From positions 1 to 64,000 of the forward strand of contig NZ_JAPIVO010000008.1 in the NCBI RefSeq assembly GCF_026239655.1: a DNA stretch of 64,000 nucleotides. Direction: 5' to 3'. How positions within the stretch are numbered: the first letter of the stretch is position 1; each line of letters begins with the position of its first letter. The notes beneath the pieces were generated by a model. It saw nothing but the letters and a program-made list of their open reading frames with translations, was not told the DNA's origin and searched no databases. The DNA comes from Pedobacter sp. MR2016-24. GTDB lineage: Bacteria > Bacteroidota > Bacteroidia > Sphingobacteriales > Sphingobacteriaceae. The position numbers and the translations under genes are program-made. Of the stretch, positions 43,819 to 53,628 are shown in pieces.

Positions 43819-44439
43819 ATGAGCAGTTCCCAGGATATAGAATTAGCAAATGCTAAACAGGAATTTACCATTACGGTATATACAGAAAATCAGATTGGTA
43901 TACTTAACCGTATTGCCATAATATTTTCCAGAAGAAAGATCAACATTGAAAGTCTGAACGTCTCCCCTTCTGAAATTGAACATATTCACCGTTTCAACAT
44001 TCTGATCACAGAAACTGATGAGGTAGTACGCAAACTGGCCAGACAGATCGAAAAGCAGGTTGAAGTACTGAAAGTATATTATAATACCAACGAGGATATC
44101 ATCTGGCAGGAAATGGCGCTTTATAAACTGCCTACAGAAGTTGTTGCTGAAAAAGTACTGGTGGAGCGTTTGTTACGTGAAAACGGTGCAAGAGCAGTAG
44201 TGATCCGTAAAGATTATACTGTATTTGAAGCTACAGGTCACCGCCAGGAAACTGATAAACTGATCGAAGTACTGCAGCCTTACGGACTGATAGAATTTGT
44301 GCGCAGTGCAAGGGTAGCCATTATCAAAGACAGTGAAGGTTTCAACAGTAAGCTGAGAGAATTTGAGCGACTGGAGCCTGGACAGGAAGTGATAGAGAAT
44401 GAATTCCTGGACAAAGAAAAAAATGTATTTACGATGTAG
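43819..44439 (+). CDS. ilvN: Acetolactate synthase regulatory subunit
   Basis: The 206-residue protein has an N-terminal ACT domain (about 15-90, with ENQIGILNRIAIIFSRRKIN) and the C-terminal ALS small-subunit domain. It binds valine or related ligands to feed back on IlvB. Length fits the longer (IlvH/IlvN) class. It is coupled to ilvB by a 9-bp gap and followed by 70 bp before ilvC. Confidence 0.93.
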   Translation: MSSSQDIELANAKQEFTITVYTENQIGILNRIAIIFSRRKINIESLNVSPSEIEHIHRFNILITETDEVVRKLARQIEKQVEVLKVYYNTNEDIIWQEMALYKLPTEVVAEKVLVERLLRENGARAVVIRKDYTVFEATGHRQETDKLIEVLQPYGLIEFVRSARVAIIKDSEGFNSKLREFERLEPGQEVIENEFLDKEKNVFTM

Positions 44440-44509
44440 TCCCCGGAGATCACATCATCACCAGATAATAGAATAAACCGAACCTTAATAATCAAAAAAA
44501 ATAAAAACG

Positions 44510-45991
44510 ATGTCAAATTATTTTAACACACTACCTCTTAGAGAAAAACTGAACCAATTAGGCGTATGCGATTTCATGGACAGTGCTGAATTTCTGGATG
44601 GTGTAGACGCACTAAAAGGAAAAAAACTAGTCATTGTAGGATGCGGTGCACAAGGCCTGAACCAAGGTTTAAATTTAAGAGATAGTGGTTTAAATATTGC
44701 CTACACTTTACGTAAAGAAGCTATAGAAGGCAAAAGAGATTCATGGAAAAATGCTACAGAGAATAATTTTACTGTAGGTACTTATGAAGAATTAATCCCT
44801 GAAGCTGATGTAGTGATTAACCTAACACCTGATAAACAGCATACCGCTGTAGTGAATGCAATCATGCCTTTAATGAAACAAGGTGCTACTTTATTATACT
44901 CACACGGTTTTAACATTGTGGAAGAAGGCATGCAGATCCGTAAAGATATTACGGTGATCATGGTAGCACCTAAATGTCCCGGCAGTGAGGTAAGAGCAGA
45001 ATATGTAAGAGGTTTTGGTGTACCTACGCTGATTGCAGTACATCCCGAAAACGATCCTGAAGGAAAAGGTTTAGTGCAGGCTAAAGCTTACTGTGTAGGT
45101 ACAGGTGGTCACAGAGCTGGTGTTTTGAAATCATCTTTTGTAGCTGAAGTAAAATCTGATTTGATGGGTGAGCAAACTATCCTTTGCGGTCTGTTGCAAA
45201 CCGGTTCTATCCTGTCATTCGATAAAATGGTGGAAAAAGGAATTGATGCTGGTTATGCTTCTAAACTTGTTCAATACGGTGTAGAAGTAATCACCGAAGC
45301 TCTAAAACAAGGTGGTATTACAGCAATGATGGACAGATTGAGCAATGTGGCAAAGATCAAAGCATTCGAGATTTCAGAGGAACTGAAAACTATCATGCGC
45401 CCATTATTCCAGAAACACCAGGACGATATCATGAGCGGCGAATTTAGTCGCACGATGATGGAAGACTGGGCAGCAGGCGATAAAAACTTATTGGCATGGC
45501 GCGCGGCAACTGGCGAAACTGCTTTTGAAAAAACACCTGCAGGAAACGTGAAAATCGGCGAGCAGGAATATTTCGATAACGCATTATTAATGGTTGCATT
45601 TATCAGAGCTGGTGTTGAGCTTGCCTTTGAAACGATGGTAGAGGCAGGAATCAAACCTGAGTCGGCCTACTACGAGTCTCTACACGAAACTCCACTCATC
45701 GCAAATACCATTGCACGTAAAAAATTATTCGAAATGAACAGGGTAATTTCTGATACTGCAGAGTACGGCTGTTACTTATTTGATCATGCTTGTAAGCCAC
45801 TGCTGGCAGATTTCATGACCAGGGTAGATACTGATCTGATCGGTAAAAACTTTAACGAAGATAAAGACGGTTCTGTAGACAACAGAGCATTGATTTCAGT
45901 AAATGAAGTGATTCGTTCTCATGAAGTTGAAGTTATCGGAGCAGAGCTAAGAAAAGCAATGACTGCAATGAAATCAATAAAAACTGCATAA
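44510..45991 (+). CDS. ilvC: Ketol-acid reductoisomerase, class II
   Basis: The 493-residue protein is the long form with two knotted C-terminal domains, as in E. coli. The NADPH-binding motif reads VGCGAQGLNQGLNLRDSG, and the metal-binding Glu residues lie in the C-terminal half (DLMGEQTILCG). It reduces and rearranges acetolactate or acetohydroxybutyrate. An intercistronic hairpin follows before leuC. Confidence 0.95.
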   Translation: MSNYFNTLPLREKLNQLGVCDFMDSAEFLDGVDALKGKKLVIVGCGAQGLNQGLNLRDSGLNIAYTLRKEAIEGKRDSWKNATENNFTVGTYEELIPEADVVINLTPDKQHTAVVNAIMPLMKQGATLLYSHGFNIVEEGMQIRKDITVIMVAPKCPGSEVRAEYVRGFGVPTLIAVHPENDPEGKGLVQAKAYCVGTGGHRAGVLKSSFVAEVKSDLMGEQTILCGLLQTGSILSFDKMVEKGIDAGYASKLVQYGVEVITEALKQGGITAMMDRLSNVAKIKAFEISEELKTIMRPLFQKHQDDIMSGEFSRTMMEDWAAGDKNLLAWRAATGETAFEKTPAGNVKIGEQEYFDNALLMVAFIRAGVELAFETMVEAGIKPESAYYESLHETPLIANTIARKKLFEMNRVISDTAEYGCYLFDHACKPLLADFMTRVDTDLIGKNFNEDKDGSVDNRALISVNEVIRSHEVEVIGAELRKAMTAMKSIKTA

Positions 45992-45998
45992 AAAATAA

Positions 45999-46028
45999 AA
46001 ACCTCTCAGGCAATTACCTGAGAGGTTT
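45999..46028 (+). terminator. Intercistronic hairpin between ilvC and leuC
   Basis: AAACCTCTCAGG (45999-46010) pairs perfectly with CCTGAGAGGTTT (46017-46028) around CAATTA. In the operon direction only three T residues end the stem, so it is likely a partial terminator or mRNA stabiliser at the ilv/leu junction. On the minus strand the following tract is T-rich. Confidence 0.6.
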
Positions 46029-46045
46029 ACAAAAAAACTAAAAAG

Positions 46046-47452
46046 ATGTCACAAACATTAGTAGAGAAGATATGGGATGCACACGTGGTAAAAAGCGAAG
46101 CAGGATTTCCTGATATTTTATACATTGATACGCATTTAATCCACGAGGTAACCTCACCACAAGCTTTCGATGGCTTACGTAAAAGAGGATTACCCGTTTT
46201 CCGTCCAAAACAAACAGTGGCTACGGCCGACCATAATGTACCTACCATTAACCAGCTGCAGCCGATAAAGGAAGAGCTTTCACGCTACCAGGTGGATATG
46301 CTGACTAAAAACTGTGCGGAATTTGGTATCGAACTGTATGGTTTAGGTCACCCTTTTCAGGGTATTGTACACGTAATTGGTCCCGAACTGGGCATTACCT
46401 TACCAGGAAAAACTATGGTTTGCGGCGATAGCCACACCTCTACGCATGGTGCTTTTGGCGCTATTGCCTTTGGCATTGGTACATCGCAGGTGGAACAGGT
46501 GTTTGCAACGCAATGTCTCTTGCAGCAAAGACCAAAAACCATGAAAATTGAAGTGAATGGTAAATTAGGGAAAGGCGTTACTGCTAAAGACATCATTTTA
46601 TATATCATTTCTAAAATATCTGCTGCCGGTGGTACAGGTTATTTTATTGAATATGCAGGTTCGGCAATTGAAGCTTTGAGTATGGAAGCGAGAATGACGA
46701 TTTGCAACATGAGTATAGAAATGGGTGCCAGAGGCGGATTAATCGCGCCTGACCAAACTACTTTTGACTATATCAAAGGCAGAGAGTTTGCCCCTGCAGG
46801 TGCAGAATGGGATAAAGCACTGGCTTACTGGAAAACATTGTATAGTGATGCTGATGCTAAATTTGACAGCGTTTTAACTTTTGAAGCGGAAGATATTGCA
46901 CCAATGATTACCTATGGTACAAATCCGGGTATGGGAATGGGCATAAAAGAAAATATCCCTTCAACCAGCGATCAACCAGATAAAGAGCAATTGTCTTATC
47001 AAAAGGCACTGGATTATATGGGCTTCGATGATAATTCATCACTTATCGGTAAACCGGTTGATTATGTATTTATTGGCAGCTGCACCAATTCCCGGATCGA
47101 GGATTTGCGTGAAGTAGCTGAATTTGTAAAGGATAAACAGAAAGCAGAAAACGTTACAGTATGGATTGTTCCGGGATCAAAGCAAGTGGAACAACAAGCG
47201 ATCAACGAAGGTCTTGATAAAATATTCGAGCGCGCCGGATTTCAGTTACGTGAACCAGGATGCAGTGCATGTCTGGGAATGAACGAAGATAAAATTCCGG
47301 CCGGAAAATATTGTATTTCCACTTCAAACAGAAATTTTGAAGGCAGGCAGGGTCCTGATTCAAGAACACTGCTGGTAAGTCCATTAACTGCTGCTGCTGC
47401 CGCAATTACAGGAAAAATTACCGATGTGAGAGAAATGTTGGCAGAAGCTTAA
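46046..47452 (+). CDS. leuC: 3-isopropylmalate dehydratase large subunit
   Basis: The 468-residue aconitase-family protein has VCGDSHTSTHGAFGA and the [4Fe-4S] ligands in FIGSCTNSRIEDL and GCSACLGMN. With LeuD it isomerises 2-isopropylmalate to 3-isopropylmalate for leucine synthesis. Length is normal. leuD follows after 11 bp. Confidence 0.96.
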   Translation: MSQTLVEKIWDAHVVKSEAGFPDILYIDTHLIHEVTSPQAFDGLRKRGLPVFRPKQTVATADHNVPTINQLQPIKEELSRYQVDMLTKNCAEFGIELYGLGHPFQGIVHVIGPELGITLPGKTMVCGDSHTSTHGAFGAIAFGIGTSQVEQVFATQCLLQQRPKTMKIEVNGKLGKGVTAKDIILYIISKISAAGGTGYFIEYAGSAIEALSMEARMTICNMSIEMGARGGLIAPDQTTFDYIKGREFAPAGAEWDKALAYWKTLYSDADAKFDSVLTFEAEDIAPMITYGTNPGMGMGIKENIPSTSDQPDKEQLSYQKALDYMGFDDNSSLIGKPVDYVFIGSCTNSRIEDLREVAEFVKDKQKAENVTVWIVPGSKQVEQQAINEGLDKIFERAGFQLREPGCSACLGMNEDKIPAGKYCISTSNRNFEGRQGPDSRTLLVSPLTAAAAAITGKITDVREMLAEA

Positions 47453-47463
47453 TAGAAAAGGAA

Positions 47464-48048
47464 ATGAAAAAATTCGAAAGACTGATATCAGGCCTGGTGC
47501 CTTTAAATATAGAAAATATTGATACTGACCAGATCATTCCGGCGAGGTTTTTAAAAGCAACAACCCGTGAAGGATTTGGCGAGAATTTATTCCGCGACTG
47601 GCGTTATAATGGCGATAATACATTGAAAGCTGATTTTGTACTCAACAACCCTACTTACAGCGGGCAGGTTTTAGTCGCAGGAAAAAACTTCGGCTGCGGA
47701 AGTAGTCGTGAGCATGCGGCATGGGCTATCCAGGACGCTGGTTTTGACGTGGTCATCAGCAGCTTTTTTGCGGATATTTTCAAAGGTAACGCCTTAAACA
47801 ATGGTTTACTGCCTATCCAGGTTAGCGAGGCATTCCTTGCGGCCATATTTGCTGCTGTTGGTAAAAATCACAAGGCACAGCTCGATGTGGATCTGGAAAA
47901 TCAGACTGTTACTATCGCTGATACTGGTGAAAAAACTGATTTTGAGATTAACAGTTATAAAAAAACTTGTCTGATTAATGGTTATGATGATATAGATTTT
48001 ATCCTTGACCAGAAGCATTTAATTGAAGAATTCGAACAAGCAAAATAA
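47464..48048 (+). CDS. leuD: 3-isopropylmalate dehydratase small subunit
   Basis: The 194-residue swivel-domain protein has NIDTDQIIPARFLK and the substrate-binding GKNFGCGSSREHA. It completes the LeuCD isomerase. Its stop codon overlaps the ATG of the tandem ABC ATPase gene by one base, so translation of the two is coupled. Confidence 0.95.
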   Translation: MKKFERLISGLVPLNIENIDTDQIIPARFLKATTREGFGENLFRDWRYNGDNTLKADFVLNNPTYSGQVLVAGKNFGCGSSREHAAWAIQDAGFDVVISSFFADIFKGNALNNGLLPIQVSEAFLAAIFAAVGKNHKAQLDVDLENQTVTIADTGEKTDFEINSYKKTCLINGYDDIDFILDQKHLIEEFEQAK

Positions 48049-49511
48049 TGTCAAATCCCGTCGTCCATATTACTAACATTAATCTGAAGTATCACCATAA
48101 ACCGGTGTTACAGGATTTGAGCTGGACAATAAAGCGCAATGAAAACTGGTTACTGCGCGGTGCCAGCGGGAGTGGAAAAACAACATTAGCAAAGGCAATT
48201 GCCGGGTTAACCAAAGTTCAGGGAACTATTGAAGTAAATTTTGATCCAAAAAGTGAATTGCCTGCTGTTGCTTTATATGTAGCCAACTGGTATCAGTTCA
48301 AAGACCTGGAAGGTCAGTCTAACTTTTACTATCAGCAACGCTATAATAAACAGGCAACAGAAACCACAGCAACCGTAAGAGCGGAGTTAGAAGGTTACGG
48401 TGTCAAACATCGGCTTCAGTTCAGCGAAGCTGAAAGATTAGTCGATGCATTAGGTTTCTCAGACTTACTCCACTCTACATTGATACAGCTATCCAGCGGG
48501 GAGCATAAAAAACTACAGTTGGTGCGGGCATTGTGGTTCAGACCTCAGTTACTCATCATCGATCAGCCCTATAACGGATTAGATAAACTTTCCCGTCAGC
48601 ATTTAAATCACTTACTGGAGGAGATTTCTGCAAATGGAACACAGCTGATCCTGATCAGCAATGAGACAGAATTGCCTTCTTCAATTCAACATTTTGCCGA
48701 GATTAAAAACGGACAGATCAGTGAAATGTCAAATGCAGATTACCATCATGTGGCAGACGAACACAATGGCATCGCTGTTCCTGAATTTTTAAATCAAGCT
48801 CCTCTTTCTTCTGCTGACAGCATCATTAAAATGATAGATGTCAACATTCGTTATGACGAGAAGCAGGTATTAAAAAATATCAGCTGGGAAGTTAAAGCTG
48901 GAGAAAAGTGGCTTTTACAAGGCCACAATGGCTCCGGAAAATCGACTTTACTCAGTCTGATTACGGGCGATCATCCACAGGCCTATGCGAATAATTTTTA
49001 CCTGTTTGGTAATAAAAGAGGGAGCGGTGAAAGTATTTGGGATATTAAAAAGCGTATTGGATTAATCTCACCAGAACTGCACTGGTATTTCGATCCTGCT
49101 GCGACGGTAAGGCAAAGTATCATCTCTGGCTTTTTTGATAGCTCCGGATTATTCCGTGAGGCAAATTACACGCAAAAAACACAGGCAGATGAGCTGATCA
49201 GCTATTTCGGATTGACAGAATATCAGGATAGCCTGATGAACCAGTTACCACTTGGCAAACAACGGCTTGCACTACTGGCACGTACAATTATAAAAAATCC
49301 CGAATTATTAATACTGGACGAACCCTGCCAGGGATTGGATCAGCATCAGACACAATATTTTAACAAACTGGTAGATGAATTATGTAAAAATGGAACAACA
49401 TTGATTTACGTGGGCCACTTTGAATCACAGCTACCAGCTTGTATAGAGAAAAGAATTTTATTAGAAAACGGAACAGTAAAATCCGTAGAAACTATATTAG
49501 AAAGCGTTTAA
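48048..49511 (+). CDS. Tandem ABC ATPase (ModF-like) inside the leucine operon
   Basis: The 487-residue protein has two nucleotide-binding domains and no membrane segment. Domain 1 has Walker A GASGSGKT (38-45) and signature LSSGEHKK, but Walker B reads IDQP (Gln173 in place of the catalytic Glu), and ISNETE replaces the switch His. Domain 2 is intact: GHNGSGKS (292-299), LILDEPCQGLD and YVGHFE. The layout resembles ModF/PhrA-type soluble ABC proteins, whose functions are poorly defined. It is coupled to leuD (1-bp overlap) and 4 bp from leuB, so it is made with the leucine enzymes. Confidence 0.88.
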   Translation: MSNPVVHITNINLKYHHKPVLQDLSWTIKRNENWLLRGASGSGKTTLAKAIAGLTKVQGTIEVNFDPKSELPAVALYVANWYQFKDLEGQSNFYYQQRYNKQATETTATVRAELEGYGVKHRLQFSEAERLVDALGFSDLLHSTLIQLSSGEHKKLQLVRALWFRPQLLIIDQPYNGLDKLSRQHLNHLLEEISANGTQLILISNETELPSSIQHFAEIKNGQISEMSNADYHHVADEHNGIAVPEFLNQAPLSSADSIIKMIDVNIRYDEKQVLKNISWEVKAGEKWLLQGHNGSGKSTLLSLITGDHPQAYANNFYLFGNKRGSGESIWDIKKRIGLISPELHWYFDPAATVRQSIISGFFDSSGLFREANYTQKTQADELISYFGLTEYQDSLMNQLPLGKQRLALLARTIIKNPELLILDEPCQGLDQHQTQYFNKLVDELCKNGTTLIYVGHFESQLPACIEKRILLENGTVKSVETILESV

Positions 49512-49515
49512 TATA

Positions 49516-50607
49516 ATGAAGAAAAATATATTAGTTATACCCGGTGACGGGATAGGTCCTGAAGTTACTACTTGGGGAAAAGCCGTATTAGAACAGATTG
49601 CAACCAGCTTTGATCACGAGTTTTCATTTGATGAAGCCTTAATGGGCCATGCCGCAATAGAGGCTACAGGAAATCCGCTGCCGGATGAGACATTAGAGAA
49701 AGCTAAAAAAAGCGATGCCATACTTTTTGGTGCCGTAGGACATGCTAAATATGACAATGATCCATCATTAAAAGTGCGTCCTGAACAAGGTTTACTGAAA
49801 ATCCGTAAAGAGTTAGGCCTGTATGCAAATCTGCGTCCTATTATGCTTTTCGATGAGTTATTAAATGCTTCAAGCATCAAGGCGAGCATCCTTAAAGGTA
49901 CAGACATCTTATTTTTCCGCGAATTGACAGGTGACGTTTATTTCGGTGATAAGGTAAGATCAGAAGATAGAAATACCGCTTCCGACCTGATGATTTACCA
50001 CAAATATGAGATCGAAAGAATTGCGCACAAAGCTTATGAAGCCGCTATGCAGAGAGGCAGAAAGTTATGCTCTGTAGATAAAGCGAACGTTTTAGAAAGC
50101 TCAAGATTGTGGAGAGAAACAGTTCAGGAGATCGGAAAACAATATCCAGAGGTAGAAACTACGCATATGTTTATAGATAATGCGGCCATGCAGCTCATTA
50201 AAGATCCTAAACAATTTGATGTGGTATTAACTGCTAACTTATTTGGTGACATCCTTACAGACGAAGCTTCGCAGATTGCAGGCTCGATGGGTATGCTGGC
50301 TTCCGCTTCTGTTGGCGATGGCACCGGATTTTTTGAGCCGATCCATGGTTCGGCACATGATATCACCGGAAAAGACCTGGCAAATCCACTGGCGTCTATT
50401 CTTTCTGTAGCACTGATGCTCGAAATCAGCTTCGGACTGAAAGAAGAAGCACAGCTGATCATTTCTTCGATTGACAGGGTACTGAAAGAAGGTTTCAGAA
50501 CTAACGACATCGCTGATGACTCAACCAGTCCTTATCATGTATTAGGTACTGAAGAAATGGGTAAACTCGTCTTAAAATATATTACACAAAAAACTTACAC
50601 TAACTAA
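49516..50607 (+). CDS. leuB: 3-isopropylmalate dehydrogenase
   Basis: The 363-residue protein has the N-terminal VIPGDGIGPEV, RELTGDVYFGD and the C-terminal GSMGMLASASVGDGTGFFEPIHGSAHD region (in two adjoining motifs). It oxidatively decarboxylates 3-isopropylmalate with NAD. Motifs and length are typical of LeuB rather than isocitrate dehydrogenase, and the operon position agrees. Confidence 0.95.
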   Translation: MKKNILVIPGDGIGPEVTTWGKAVLEQIATSFDHEFSFDEALMGHAAIEATGNPLPDETLEKAKKSDAILFGAVGHAKYDNDPSLKVRPEQGLLKIRKELGLYANLRPIMLFDELLNASSIKASILKGTDILFFRELTGDVYFGDKVRSEDRNTASDLMIYHKYEIERIAHKAYEAAMQRGRKLCSVDKANVLESSRLWRETVQEIGKQYPEVETTHMFIDNAAMQLIKDPKQFDVVLTANLFGDILTDEASQIAGSMGMLASASVGDGTGFFEPIHGSAHDITGKDLANPLASILSVALMLEISFGLKEEAQLIISSIDRVLKEGFRTNDIADDSTSPYHVLGTEEMGKLVLKYITQKTYTN

Positions 50608-50618
50608 CCTACACGACT

Positions 50619-52127
50619 ATGTTACACGATCCGAATAGAGTTTACGTATTTGATACTACCCTTCGTGATGGGGAGCAGGTACCCGGCTGTCAGTTATCCA
50701 CTCCGGAAAAAATAGAAATTGCTAAAGCATTGGAAGCACTGGGTGTTGACGTGATCGAAGCAGGTTTCCCTATTTCAAGCCCTGGTGATTTCCAAAGTGT
50801 AGTGGAGCTGTCAAAAGCAGTTCAGGACCCGATAATCTGTGCCTTAACAAGAGCAAATAAAGGGGATATCGATGCGGCTGCCGCAGCACTTAAATATGCA
50901 AAGCGCCCACGTATCCATACAGGAATCGGTGCCTCTGATATGCACATCAAATATAAATTCAACAGCACACGTGAGGACATTCTTGCACGCGCAGTTGAAG
51001 CTGTAAAATATGCAAAACAGTTTGTTGAAGATATTGAATTTTATGCCGAAGATGCTGGTCGCGCAGACAATTTTTTCTTAGCCCAGATGATTGAAGCAGT
51101 TATTGCTGCAGGTGCTACAGTAGTAAATATCCCTGATACCAATGGTTACTGCTTACCAGAACAGTACGGCTCTAAAATCCTTTATTTGAAGGAAAATGTG
51201 AAAAACATAGATCAGGCGATCATTTCTGTGCATTGCCATAATGACCTCGGTTTGGCGACAGCAAATACTTTGGCTGGTGTAATTAACGGTGCCCGCCAGG
51301 TAGAATGTACCATTAACGGTATTGGTGAACGTGCAGGAAATACAGCATTAGAAGAAGTAGCAATGGTATTAAAAACACACCATGCGCTGAACTTACATAC
51401 CAATATCAACACCAAACATTTCAGTCAGATCAGTAATATGGTAAGCCGCATGATGCGTATGCCCGTACAGCCAAACAAAGCAATTATTGGCCAGAATGCA
51501 TTTGCACATAGCTCTGGAATTCACCAGGATGGTTTCCTTAAACACAGGGAAAACTATGAAATTATCAATCCTGAGGATGTAGGTATCAATCAATCTGATA
51601 TCATCCTGACAGCACGCAGTGGTCGCCATGCATTAAAACATCACCTGGAAAGATTAGGTTATGAAATAGACAAAATCAATCTTGACCAGGTATATGAGCA
51701 ATTCCTGCTGGTTGCCGATGCGAAGAAAGAGATCAAAGATGATGACTTGTTAGCATTGATGAGCGATAGCGAAGAGGATACTTATAAAAATGGTTATAAA
51801 CTAAACTCTTTACAAGTAGTTTGTGGTGATCAGACCCACCCTACCGCAACTGTAAAACTGGAATATGAAGGTGTAGAACATGAAGCAAGTTCAGAAGGCA
51901 ACGGACCGGTAAATGCGACGATCAAAGCGATAGAAAATATTATCGGAAAAGACATTCAGTTGAAGGAATTCACTATTCAGGCTATCCATGGCGGCAGCGA
52001 TGATGTGAGCAAGGTGCATATGAGGGTGTCTTATGAAGAGAAATCTTATTTAGGATACGGATTCAGCACTGATATAGTAAAGGCATCCGCAGATGCTTAT
52101 CTGGACGCATTGAATAAATTCTTATAG
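50619..52127 (+). CDS. leuA: 2-isopropylmalate synthase
   Basis: The 502-residue HMGL-like TIM barrel has DTTLRDGEQVPGCQLS with the catalytic residues and SVHCHNDLGLATANTLAG with the metal-binding His pair. The C-terminal LeuA dimer/regulatory domain (about 390-502) is present, so leucine feedback is expected. It commits 2-oxoisovalerate to leucine synthesis. A citramalate synthase activity is possible for close relatives but less likely in this operon. Confidence 0.93.
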   Translation: MLHDPNRVYVFDTTLRDGEQVPGCQLSTPEKIEIAKALEALGVDVIEAGFPISSPGDFQSVVELSKAVQDPIICALTRANKGDIDAAAAALKYAKRPRIHTGIGASDMHIKYKFNSTREDILARAVEAVKYAKQFVEDIEFYAEDAGRADNFFLAQMIEAVIAAGATVVNIPDTNGYCLPEQYGSKILYLKENVKNIDQAIISVHCHNDLGLATANTLAGVINGARQVECTINGIGERAGNTALEEVAMVLKTHHALNLHTNINTKHFSQISNMVSRMMRMPVQPNKAIIGQNAFAHSSGIHQDGFLKHRENYEIINPEDVGINQSDIILTARSGRHALKHHLERLGYEIDKINLDQVYEQFLLVADAKKEIKDDDLLALMSDSEEDTYKNGYKLNSLQVVCGDQTHPTATVKLEYEGVEHEASSEGNGPVNATIKAIENIIGKDIQLKEFTIQAIHGGSDDVSKVHMRVSYEEKSYLGYGFSTDIVKASADAYLDALNKFL

Positions 52128-52128
52128 T

Positions 52129-53379
52129 ATGAACGCAGAACAAGAGGTAGAACTGGACTTTCATGCCGCAGCTGCAAGAATTTCAGATACGGTAAAACAC
52201 ACTCAATTAGAATATAACGAAGGATTGTCAAAAAAGTACAATGCTAAAATATACTTAAAAAGAGAAGACCTGCAGATTGTGCGCTCGTATAAACTACGCG
52301 GTGCATACAATATGATCAGCACGCTGGATGAGTCACAACGTTTACGCGGGGTGGTTTGCGCAAGTGCAGGTAATCATGCGCAGGGTGTAGCTTATTCATG
52401 TAAAAAGCTAAATATTCAGGGCGTTATCTTTATGCCTGAAATTACGCCTCGTCAGAAGATCAAACAGACAGAGATGTTTGGTGGTGATAATATCAAGATC
52501 GTTCTGGTTGGTGATACTTTCGACGACTGCATGAAAGAGGCACTGATATACACTGCCAAGCATGAAATGGTGTTTATTCCACCTTTTGATAATGCAAAAA
52601 TTATTGAAGGTCAGGGTACGGTTGGTGTTGAAATTTATCAGGATTTACCAGAAACTGAAGTCGTGATCATGCCGATTGGCGGTGGTGGTTTAGCTTCCGG
52701 TGTGGGTAGCTACTTTAAGAACATCAATCCTGCGATCCAGCTGATCGGGGTAGAGCCCGAAGGGGCACCTTCTATGAATCAGGCACTAAAAAACGGAAGT
52801 CCGGTTACACTGGAATATATCGACCGTTTTGTAGACGGTGCTGCGGTGAAACGCGTAGGCAACCTGACTTTTGAATATTGCAGCGAATTGCTTGACCAGA
52901 TGTTATTAATTCCTGAGGGCAAGATCTGCACTACGATTCTGAAATTGTATAATGAAGACGCCATTGTGGTTGAACCTGCCGGGGCATTAGCGGTGGCTTC
53001 TCTGGATCAGCTAAAGGACACCATAGCTAACAAGACTGTAGTCTGCATTGTAAGCGGTGGTAATAACGACATTGAGCGGATGCAGGAAATAAAGGAAAAG
53101 TCATTGTTATTTGAAGGACTTAAACATTATTTCATTGTGCGTTTCCCCCAAAGACCCGGAGCGCTAAAAGCTTTTGTGAACAATGTACTGGGGCCAAATG
53201 ATGATATCACCAGGTTCGAATTCATTAAGAAAACAAATCGCGAGAACGGACCGGCGCTGGTGGGCATTGAGCTTCAGGAAGCTTCTGATTATGCCTCCCT
53301 TAAACAGAGAATGGCTGATTTTAAATTTGAAGTGATAGAATTAAACAATGACCAGACATTGTTTGAATATCTCGTTTAA
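52129..53379 (+). CDS. ilvA: Threonine dehydratase
   Basis: The 416-residue PLP enzyme has the cofactor lysine in VRSYKLRGAYNM, the ASAGNHAQGVAYS substrate loop and the IGGGGLASGV glycine-rich PLP phosphate loop. The C-terminal ACT-like regulatory domain starts near 330 (HYFIVRFPQRPGALKAF). It makes 2-oxobutyrate for isoleucine. It is the last gene of the operon, 1 bp after leuA, with a terminator just downstream. Confidence 0.93.
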   Translation: MNAEQEVELDFHAAAARISDTVKHTQLEYNEGLSKKYNAKIYLKREDLQIVRSYKLRGAYNMISTLDESQRLRGVVCASAGNHAQGVAYSCKKLNIQGVIFMPEITPRQKIKQTEMFGGDNIKIVLVGDTFDDCMKEALIYTAKHEMVFIPPFDNAKIIEGQGTVGVEIYQDLPETEVVIMPIGGGGLASGVGSYFKNINPAIQLIGVEPEGAPSMNQALKNGSPVTLEYIDRFVDGAAVKRVGNLTFEYCSELLDQMLLIPEGKICTTILKLYNEDAIVVEPAGALAVASLDQLKDTIANKTVVCIVSGGNNDIERMQEIKEKSLLFEGLKHYFIVRFPQRPGALKAFVNNVLGPNDDITRFEFIKKTNRENGPALVGIELQEASDYASLKQRMADFKFEVIELNNDQTLFEYLV

Positions 53380-53400
53380 TCCGAAATTGATTTAAAAATC

Positions 53401-53432
53401 AAGGGATATTGTTTATACAGTATCCCTTTTTT
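53401..53432 (+). terminator. Terminator of the ilv-leu operon
   Basis: AAGGGATATTG (53401-53411) pairs with CAGTATCCCTT (53418-53428), one wobble pair, around TTTATA, followed by T through 53432. It lies 21 bp after the ilvA stop. Confidence 0.9.
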
Positions 53433-53597
53433 ATTTACAGCAGTAAATACCAGATTACACCTGACCTGGTTTTATATGTGTAAATTAATGAGTACATTGT
53501 TTAAATATATTTTACTAAAAATATATCTTTACATAAACAGGGTGCTTAATCCTTTTTCACCGGATGAAGTCATAAGCTTAGAATTTAAAACTGGCAA

Positions 53598-53605
53598 TAG
53601 ATTTG
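53598..53605 (+). promoter_or_regulatory. -7 promoter element of the lipoprotein gene
   Basis: TAGATTTG matches TAnnTTTG exactly, 23 bp before the ATG at 53629. Transcription would start near 53612, so the longer in-frame ORF beginning at 53476 cannot be translated from this RNA. Confidence 0.6.
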
Positions 53606-53628
53606 CTCCTATTAAAAAAATACACAAT

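Noticed and set aside
53476..53628. Long N-terminal extension of the lipoprotein
   Set aside because: It precedes the signal peptide and lies upstream of the -7 promoter box at 53598-53605.
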